Part shown: positions 58,300-64,000 of the stretch, in pieces
How the letters are laid out: every line of letters begins with the position of its first letter
How positions within the stretch are numbered: position 1 is the first letter of the stretch
Assembly (NCBI GenBank): GCA_903837605.1
Contig: CAILVF010000047.1
Location: forward strand, 62,001 to 126,000
Reading direction: 5' to 3'
Source: an uncultured Bacteroidales bacterium
Lineage (GTDB): Bacteria; Bacteroidota; Bacteroidia; Bacteroidales; FEN-979
Length of the DNA stretch: 64,000 nucleotides
Position numbers and translations under genes: made by a program
Notes under the pieces: generated by a model
What the model saw: only the letters and a program-made list of their open reading frames with translations
Databases searched by the model: none
Told to the model about the DNA's origin: nothing

Positions 58300-60561
58300 C
58301 TTCCTAAGTACCAGCAGCCTTGAACCGTGAGGCAGTACCTTCATTTCGAAATGGTTCTGAACAAAGCCCAGGTCCTTCTGAGGCCATACGTCACGCATAA
58401 TCCATTTGCCTTTTATTCCGAGGTCGTCAAGTTTCACGTTGACAGGAAGAGGGTTGCCGGTAAGATTGAACAACCCGATTGCTTTTGAGCCGTCGGCCAG
58501 GTCTTTCATCCAGATCTGGCATTCCCCCGACTTCCATGCCTGGATGGCTCCTTTTCCTAATGGATCCTGGTTTATAGCAATCACCTCGTCATTGGTCAGC
58601 AGGTTCAGCGTGAAATCGTCAAGCTGGGTCAGGTCGCAGCCGATCAGCAGGGGAGCTGACAAAAGCGACCATAAACTGATGTGAGTATACTGTTCATTGG
58701 GTGTCAGCCTCGTATAATGCAGGTTTGGCCCCCAGCCGACCCAGCCGACAACAAGCATATCGGGATCGTTCCAGCGGCCCGGGGCTGAATACAGGGAACA
58801 TTTGTCCTGCGAGAACCCTATACCTGAAAGGCTCTCCCAGCTGTCTTCAATATCGCCTGTGGTCCTCCAGGAATTGCCGTCCACCTCATTTCCCCATTTC
58901 CATACATCACCCATGCCATACTGGCAAAGGCTGAAATGGATATCACGGTTGACTTTGCGAATATACCGGCGCATTTCACGGTACGGGAATTTCAACTGAT
59001 GATCGGTTGGATTAGGTGCGATGCCTCCGTAAGAACACCAGTCATACTTCAGGTAGTCTATTCCCCAGTCGGCATAATGCTGGGCATCCTTTTCCTCAAA
59101 ACTATAACTGCCTTCATATCCCCCGCAGGTTTTCGGTCCGGGTGAAGAGTATATCCCTACTTTCAGACCAAGGGAATGGATGTAATTGCACATTTCCTTC
59201 ATGTTCGGGAACTTGGAATTAGTCATGATGTTCCCGCTTTTGTCATGGGTGTCTTCCCAGCCATCGTCAATATTGATGTAAGTCCAGCCATGGTTGATGA
59301 GCCCGCTCGAAACAAACGCATCTCCGGCCTGCCTTACTTTTTTGTCGCTCACGCTCAGCCCCCAAACATTCCAGCTGTTCCATCCCAAGGGAGGTGTCAG
59401 GGAAATCAGGTCGCCGCATTTTATGGTAAGATCCCTCACTGCAGTCCCGAGCGCATTGGCAACTTTGATACTTACTGTAAATTCCCCCTTTTTTGACAGG
59501 GCGCCGGTGATCACACCATTGCCGGAATTCAGGCGCAGACCCTCGGGGAGACCCTCAGCACTGTATGTAAGCGGCAGCTCACCTGTTGCAGCAACTTTAT
59601 AAAGGAATGGTGACCAGGGCCTCACTCCGAATACTGATGCTCCGTTAATCCTCGGTGCCTTTCCCGGTTTGGGGGTGAGGATATAGGGCATTTCCAGCTG
59701 TTCCCTTACTTCCTTTCCTGAAGTGGTTTCCCGGTAAGTAAAATAAATTATAGCAGGCACCGAAAGGTCTTTGATTATGTTGACTGTAAATACCGTTCGT
59801 ATTCCCGGAGGCATGTTCAGCACGGTCTCCTGCCTGAACAACTGGCTGCCGTTATCACAGCGGTCAGCAATGATGGTAAGCACTCCATGGAACTCTTCTT
59901 TTTGGGAAATGTTGTAAATGGCAAACTGCTTGCTGATCAGGGTATCTCCAATAAACCTGAAACCTGACTGGGTAAAATCGAATTTTATATGGTCCGGCAG
60001 ATCAATCATGGATATCTCGAATGGTTTTGAGAACATGCCTCCGGCGCCACCCTGGTCATATGCCCTTACAGCTATGACATTCTCCTGGTCCCAGTGCAGG
60101 CGGGGATCACTTACGGCAAGAACATATCTCCTGTCGACATCCCACTGGGTCTGCCCTTTGAAAAAATCTGGCCTCGCATCGGTTTTAGCAGGTACCGTCT
60201 TCCCGTTTTCCCCAATAAGTTCACCGTTCAGGAAGACCTGGTCGTAATCATCTATCTTCCCCAGCTTAAACTGTACGCTGTCTTTAATAAACGCATTATC
60301 AATCATGCTGTGGTGAATCACAACACTTTTCCGGTACCATGCAAACCCGTCAAGGTTCTTGTAGCCCTGGTTTTCCCAAATGTCGGTAGGGTTGATCAGC
60401 TCCCACCTGGAATCATCAAATGAGGCCCCTGCCCATGCCGGGTCATCCCCGCTATGGAACTTCCAGGGAGTACTGAGGTCTATTTTGTTGTCGGATGAGT
60501 TTTTTTGACAGGCAAAAATGAGCAAAAGACATGCAAATAATGCTAGATTGAGCTTCTTCAT
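58294..60561 (-). CDS. GH27 alpha-galactosidase-like lipoprotein with jelly-roll and Ig-like domains
   Basis: A 755-residue lipoprotein with ATG at 60561 (KKLNLALFACLLLIFAC). Domain order: residues 30-165 a galactose-binding jelly-roll (SFDDSRWELINPTDIW, AWYRKSVVI), 165-305 a beta region, about 310-385 a putative-Ig module (GLPEGLRLNSGNGVITGAL), then from about 387 the GH27 catalytic barrel (LTPPLGWNSWN). The nucleophile Asp is about residue 507 in YLKYDWCSYGG; the acid/base Asp is in TGDIEDSW. It probably cleaves terminal alpha-galactose or alpha-GalNAc outside the cell. No SusCD pair is adjacent. Confidence 0.93.
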   Translation of the reverse strand: MKKLNLALFACLLLIFACQKNSSDNKIDLSTPWKFHSGDDPAWAGASFDDSRWELINPTDIWENQGYKNLDGFAWYRKSVVIHHSMIDNAFIKDSVQFKLGKIDDYDQVFLNGELIGENGKTVPAKTDARPDFFKGQTQWDVDRRYVLAVSDPRLHWDQENVIAVRAYDQGGAGGMFSKPFEISMIDLPDHIKFDFTQSGFRFIGDTLISKQFAIYNISQKEEFHGVLTIIADRCDNGSQLFRQETVLNMPPGIRTVFTVNIIKDLSVPAIIYFTYRETTSGKEVREQLEMPYILTPKPGKAPRINGASVFGVRPWSPFLYKVAATGELPLTYSAEGLPEGLRLNSGNGVITGALSKKGEFTVSIKVANALGTAVRDLTIKCGDLISLTPPLGWNSWNVWGLSVSDKKVRQAGDAFVSSGLINHGWTYINIDDGWEDTHDKSGNIMTNSKFPNMKEMCNYIHSLGLKVGIYSSPGPKTCGGYEGSYSFEEKDAQHYADWGIDYLKYDWCSYGGIAPNPTDHQLKFPYREMRRYIRKVNRDIHFSLCQYGMGDVWKWGNEVDGNSWRTTGDIEDSWESLSGIGFSQDKCSLYSAPGRWNDPDMLVVGWVGWGPNLHYTRLTPNEQYTHISLWSLLSAPLLIGCDLTQLDDFTLNLLTNDEVIAINQDPLGKGAIQAWKSGECQIWMKDLADGSKAIGLFNLTGNPLPVNVKLDDLGIKGKWIMRDVWPQKDLGFVQNHFEMKVLPHGSRLLVLRKK

Positions 60562-60600
60562 GACGTTGGATTTTTGACGGGGTAAGACCATACTATTTAT

Positions 60601-60608
60601 CAAAAATA
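60601..60608 (-). promoter_or_regulatory. -7 promoter element of the GH27 gene
   Basis: TATTTTTG on the minus strand, about 40 nt before the ATG at 60561. It lies in the AT-rich gap shared with the plus-strand HYC_CC_PP gene. Confidence 0.45.
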
Positions 60609-60649
60609 TAAAATTTTATATAATAAGACTGAACGACGCAAGTATTTAT

Positions 60650-60657
60650 TAATTTTG
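60650..60657 (+). promoter_or_regulatory. -7 promoter element of the HYC_CC_PP gene
   Basis: TAATTTTG matches TAnnTTTG, 29 nt before the ATG at 60687. It probably drives the metal-related genes downstream. Confidence 0.5.
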
Positions 60658-60686
60658 CAATTGAATACCAAATTAATGAAATCTTT

Positions 60687-61169
60687 ATGCGCTTAAGAAC
60701 GATGTTCAGAAGCCTGATCTCCCTGTTGCTCCTTCTGCCCCTGCTGGCCGGGATGCTGGGGATTTCAGCAAAGGAGCATCGTTGTGCATCAAGCAATAAG
60801 TCAAGTGTAAAGATGTTCCCTGAACTTACAGGGCAAATCGCTTCCTGTTGCTGTTCACAGGAAACTGTTTCACAGCCCCGGGCAGGGGATGCAGGAAATG
60901 AGGACCTCGATGCCCCGGATTGCTGCAAAACGATAAAACTTTATTTTAAGGCGGATTTTCAGTCTACCAGGGCCCACGCGACGATAACCAGGTTAATCAG
61001 TCCGCCGGCTTCCGACTGTTTTTTACCTGGAGAACTGCCGTCAGGGAAAGCCGTCGAATTTCAGAATATTTCTTTTTATACTGATACGGGACCGCCTTTG
61101 ACAGGCCGTGAGCGTATTATTTCCTTCCATCAGACTAAAATTCCATGCCCTTCATTTCTCCATTGCTGA
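60687..61169 (+). CDS. HYC_CC_PP family protein (metal-associated)
   Basis: A 160-residue exported protein. After a signal-like N-terminus (LISLLLLLPLLAGMLGISA) it has the family marks: a Cys-containing KEHRC in place of HYC, CCC in QIASCCCSQ, a further DCCKTIKLYF pair and a C-terminal GPPLTGRER. The family is named for these motifs and is linked by neighbourhood to copper or other metal TonB receptors. The following genes, a TonB receptor and an HMA protein, fit that. It probably binds metal through its Cys pairs; the metal is not determined. Confidence 0.82.
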   Translation: MRLRTMFRSLISLLLLLPLLAGMLGISAKEHRCASSNKSSVKMFPELTGQIASCCCSQETVSQPRAGDAGNEDLDAPDCCKTIKLYFKADFQSTRAHATITRLISPPASDCFLPGELPSGKAVEFQNISFYTDTGPPLTGRERIISFHQTKIPCPSFLHC

Positions 61170-61260
61170 GACCGGGCTGGACTTTTCATTGTATTTTGTT
61201 GACTCCTGAATTGCCTGACCGGCCTTGAGAGCGGGTGACCCCTGGGGGTTTCCTTCACTA

Positions 61261-61272
61261 CATCCGCAGTCA
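61261..61272. repeat. Half copy of the GCGGATG-T-CATCCGC element
   Basis: CATCCGCAGTCA is identical to 13877-13888, without the left arm. It lies between the HYC_CC_PP gene and the TonB receptor gene. Confidence 0.3.
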
Positions 61273-61298
61273 CAGTAATAATCAGTTAAAACAAATCG

Positions 61299-63647
61299 AT
61301 GAAAATATCAGCATTAACAAAAATACTTACTCTTTTACTGCTTTCTTCCTTCTTCATTCCTGCAGCTCTCTCACAGGCTGTCACGGGTTTCGTTTTTGAG
61401 AAAACCGCAGGCGGACAAAAAGGAGCGCTTCCAGGGGCCAATGTATATTGGGCGGGGACAACGAAAGGGACGTTTACCGACGAGAACGGGAAATTCCGTC
61501 TTTCAAAAGCAGGGAGCGGAAATGCGAAGCTGGTCGTCAGCCTGCTGGGATACCGCCATGACACTATCGTTGTGCCTAAAGACAGGTCAAAACTTGAAAT
61601 TGAAATGCATGCAGGGGACCGTGAGTTATCGGAGGTTGAAATCAAGGCGAGGCAGGATAATTCCTATGTCTCCAAAATGAAGACCCAGGCTACCACGGTC
61701 ATTAACATAGGCGAACTGCAAAGGGCGGCCTGCTGCAACCTGGCCGAAAGTTTTGAAACGAATGCTTCGGTCGACGTTTCATACAGCGATGCCGTTTCGG
61801 GCGCAAGGCAGATCCAGCTGCTCGGTTTGAGCGGCATTTACAGCCAGATCATGGCTGAAAATGTACCGCTCATACGCGGGCTGGCCACGCCTTATGGCCT
61901 GAATTATGTCCCGGGCCCGTGGATGGAATCAATCCAGGTGGCTAAAGGCACCTCATCTGTTGTTCAGGGTTATGAATCAATTACCGGGCAGATCAACGTT
62001 GAGTACAAGAAACCGGAGAGCAGCGAAAAATTTTATCTGAACCTTTACGGTAACAGCAATCTGCGCTTTGAAGCAAATGCGAACGGTTCTGTGAAGATCA
62101 ACGACAAACTGAGTACATCCCTGCTGGTCCATGCCGATGACTTCAGGTTCCCGTTTGACAGGAATGGCGACGGGTTTATGGATTTGCCGAAGCTTACCAA
62201 TATCAACGTGTTCAACCGCTGGGATTTCATAAATCCAGGTAAATGGGTGTCGAGGCTCGGGGTCAAATACCTGTATGAGGAACGCAACGGGGGGCAGATG
62301 GATTTTGTGAAAAGCTCCTGGAATACCGATACGACCGGGATCACCAACGATTCCAAGAAGTATGGAATAGGGGTGAAGACCAACCGCTTCGAGGCATTCT
62401 GGAAGAACGGGGTTTTCTTTAAAGGGAAGTCCCAGTCAAGCCTGGGATTGATACTCTCGTTCATCAACCACGAACAGGATGCTTTTTACGGCATCAACCT
62501 GTATCACGGGCATGAGCAGAATTTCAATTCAAACCTGATCTATACGGCCCAGTTCAATGGCGAGAAGCATAAGATCACAGCCGGGGGAAGTTATTTTACC
62601 GACATTTATTCGGAGAATTTCGTGCAGACCAGGCTGGCCTACCGTTACCAGTACCTGCCCGATACTGTCAGCCCGACTTATGCCGATAAGTTCACTTTGG
62701 TCAATGATTCCGTTCAAACTTATAACATGGACCGTTCCGAATGGGCTGCAGGTGGTTTTATGGAATATACCTTCAACCTGAAAGATAAGTTCACACTGAT
62801 TGCCGGTGTACGAGGCGACTACAACAACCGCTGGGGATTCCTGTTCACTCCCAGGCTGCATATGAGGGTCACGCTGGCCAAAGGCCTCGCGCTTCGCGGA
62901 TCGGTAGGGAAAGGTTACCGTTCGCCCAACCTGCTGGCAGAAAACTCCCCTATGCTGATCAGCCAGAGGGTCCTTTATTTTGCTCCCGGCCTCTCGAATG
63001 AAGAAGCATGGAACTTCGGGCTCAGTCTTACCTGGGACTTTAATCTCTTCAGCCGTAAAGCCGAGTTCACAATTGACGGTTACAGCACCCGGTTTGTAAA
63101 GCAGGTCGTGGTGGACCAGGACAGCCTGCCGACCGCAGTGTTCTTTTACAACCTCAATGGTTCGTCTTATGCAAACGTGGCCCAGGCACAGTTCAGCTTC
63201 CAGCCGGTCAAACAATTTACCGTCCTGGCCGCTTTCCGTTACAATGATGTGAAAGTGACCGAAGGGAACCAGCTCAGGCAGAAAGCCCTGGTAAACCAGT
63301 ATAAAGCCCTGCTTACGCTCAGCTACGCCACCCGCTTCGATAAGTGGAAGTTCGATTTTACCACACAGCTGAACGGTCCTTCACGCATACCTGATACTAA
63401 GAAGATGCCGGCTGTACTTCAACTTCCTGAAAAATCCCCGGTCTGGGTCAATATGCTTGCCCAGGTTACAAAAAAATTCAGGAACTTTGAGATATACATT
63501 GGCGGGGAGAACCTGCTGAATGTAAGGCAGGACAATCCCATTGTTGAGTATTTCAAGCCGTATCACACCCACTTTGACGCTTCCATGGCCTGGGGGCCGG
63601 TAGTCGGGATCACAGGGTATGCAGGGATAAGGCTGACAATAAAGTAG
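61299..63647 (+). CDS. TonB-dependent receptor, probable heavy-metal or copper type
   Basis: A 782-residue outer-membrane receptor: signal (about residues 1-27), a CarboxypepD-like domain (about 28-110, GALPGANVYWAGTTKGTFTDENGKFRL), plug with NIGELQRAACCNLAESFETNASVDVSYSDAVSGARQIQLLG and barrel to the end. The RAACCNLAESFE Cys pair in the plug is characteristic of receptors encoded beside HYC_CC_PP genes. Between an HYC_CC_PP gene and an HMA-domain gene, it probably moves copper or another soft metal across the outer membrane; the direction and substrate need proof. A tandem 8-bp repeat begins after its stop. Confidence 0.9.
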   Translation: MKISALTKILTLLLLSSFFIPAALSQAVTGFVFEKTAGGQKGALPGANVYWAGTTKGTFTDENGKFRLSKAGSGNAKLVVSLLGYRHDTIVVPKDRSKLEIEMHAGDRELSEVEIKARQDNSYVSKMKTQATTVINIGELQRAACCNLAESFETNASVDVSYSDAVSGARQIQLLGLSGIYSQIMAENVPLIRGLATPYGLNYVPGPWMESIQVAKGTSSVVQGYESITGQINVEYKKPESSEKFYLNLYGNSNLRFEANANGSVKINDKLSTSLLVHADDFRFPFDRNGDGFMDLPKLTNINVFNRWDFINPGKWVSRLGVKYLYEERNGGQMDFVKSSWNTDTTGITNDSKKYGIGVKTNRFEAFWKNGVFFKGKSQSSLGLILSFINHEQDAFYGINLYHGHEQNFNSNLIYTAQFNGEKHKITAGGSYFTDIYSENFVQTRLAYRYQYLPDTVSPTYADKFTLVNDSVQTYNMDRSEWAAGGFMEYTFNLKDKFTLIAGVRGDYNNRWGFLFTPRLHMRVTLAKGLALRGSVGKGYRSPNLLAENSPMLISQRVLYFAPGLSNEEAWNFGLSLTWDFNLFSRKAEFTIDGYSTRFVKQVVVDQDSLPTAVFFYNLNGSSYANVAQAQFSFQPVKQFTVLAAFRYNDVKVTEGNQLRQKALVNQYKALLTLSYATRFDKWKFDFTTQLNGPSRIPDTKKMPAVLQLPEKSPVWVNMLAQVTKKFRNFEIYIGGENLLNVRQDNPIVEYFKPYHTHFDASMAWGPVVGITGYAGIRLTIK

Positions 63648-63648
63648 G

Positions 63649-63768
63649 ATGACTGGATGACTGGATGACTGGATAGCTGGATAACTGGATGACTGGATGA
63701 CTGGATGACTGGATGACTGGATAACTGGATGACTGGATGACTGGATGACTGGATAACTGGATGACTTG
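63649..63768. repeat. Tandem array of an 8-bp unit ATGACTGG (about 15 copies)
   Basis: Fifteen consecutive units of 8 bp: ATGACTGG is the main form, with ATAACTGG (three times) and ATAGCTGG as variants and a final ATGACTTG. The array begins two bases after the TonB receptor stop and ends 50 bp before the HMA gene. On the minus strand it is open in frame and gives a false SSHPVIQS-repeat protein. ATAACTGG also occurs in the guaA-downstream tract at 25400. Confidence 0.95.
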
Positions 63769-63817
63769 CATCTTGCATCCCATAAAATAGAAACATTAAC
63801 CATAAACAATAAAAACT

Positions 63818-64000
63818 ATGAAAACAAAAATGAAAATTCTCAGCAGCGTGATGCTGTGTGTCATTATTCTGGCATCCGCAACAACTTTCGGACAGGATAA
63901 AAAAACCGAAACGATAAAAATAAAGACCTCTGCTGTTTGCGATATGTGTAAGGACCGCATTGAACAGGGGATGGCTTTTGAAAAAGGAGTTAAAAACGTG
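63818..64000 (+). CDS. HMA (heavy-metal-associated) domain protein, partial
   Basis: The first 61 codons of a gene cut by the window end. A signal peptide (KILSSVMLCVIILASATTFG) is followed by IKIKTSAVCDMCKDRIEQGM, where CDMC is the metal-binding CxxC of the HMA fold. Such exported HMA proteins bind copper or other soft metals. It follows the TonB receptor and HYC_CC_PP genes, completing a likely metal locus, with the tandem 8-bp array between them. Confidence 0.85.
   Translation, partial: MKTKMKILSSVMLCVIILASATTFGQDKKTETIKIKTSAVCDMCKDRIEQGMAFEKGVKNV

Noticed and set aside
63649..63768. CRISPR array
   Set aside because: The repeats are 8 bp with no spacers, and no cas genes are nearby.
63381..63809. 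Minus-strand frame giving a repetitive SSHPVIQS protein
   Set aside because: It is the translation of the 8-bp tandem array, which stays open because 3 units equal 8 codons. No start signal, and it overlaps the TonB receptor.

Overview
The window is a stretch of chromosome from a member of the Bacteroidota, probably an environmental Bacteroidales-like lineage. The evidence is the gene families (DUF3127, DUF5606, DUF4249 beside a TonB-dependent receptor, DUF5687, DUF1599, HYC_CC_PP, BlaI with an M56 peptidase-TonB fusion, class 1B PyrD with PyrK) and repeated TAnnTTTG -7 promoter elements upstream of genes. I see no rRNA, tRNA, CRISPR array, IS element, phage or integrase. Coding density is high and no gap reaches 300 bp; the largest (about 250 bp) hold promoters and short repeat tracts. 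This is mostly housekeeping DNA with a few accessory islands.

Layout: 0.1-2.7 kb, an ABC exporter of the DUF5687 type. 2.8-10.2 kb, single enzymes (aldo/keto reductase, secretory lipase, pyruvate/indolepyruvate-decarboxylase type enzyme), a YqaE-type micro-protein and a BlaI/M56-TonB sensor pair. 10.3-18.8 kb, glycerol dehydrogenase, LETM1-like protein, MBL hydrolase, a repeat-rich small lipoprotein, a BMP-type lipoprotein and a two-enzyme fusion (YdjC deacetylase plus serine beta-lactamase-type hydrolase). 18.9-27 kb, an M49 peptidase, an M23 peptidase, guaA with an in-frame TAG, and a LysM/periplasmic-binding fusion. 27-42.2 kb, glycosyltransferases, murB, pyrK-pyrD, DUF5606, purB, a TonB receptor/DUF4249 pair, tsaC, a GT9 enzyme and dapD. 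42.2-45.5 kb, ruvX-def-TPR lipoprotein facing folP-cdaA. 45.7-54.6 kb, a compact run DUF1599-MauE/DoxX-DppB-like permease-tpiA-prmA-1501-residue exported protein. 54.6-60.6 kb, plsY, dnaN, a cold shock protein, malic enzyme and a GH27 lipoprotein. 60.7 kb to the end, a probable copper/heavy-metal locus: HYC_CC_PP protein, TonB receptor, HMA-domain protein (cut by the window end).

The observations most worth following are: (1) an amber codon in frame inside guaA, an otherwise intact gene; (2) a family of short-period (7-9 bp) CTGG/CCAG-rich degenerate tracts in many intergenic gaps, one of which appears to have become a protein linker; (3) the YdjC-beta-lactamase fusion; (4) promoters whose -7 box ends 4-5 nt before the ATG (guaA, murB, plsY), which predicts leaderless mRNAs; (5) a 12-bp-arm inverted repeat abutting the start codon of the M23 peptidase. 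I found no clearly new defence or mobile system. All function calls come from reading motifs by eye, with no database search.
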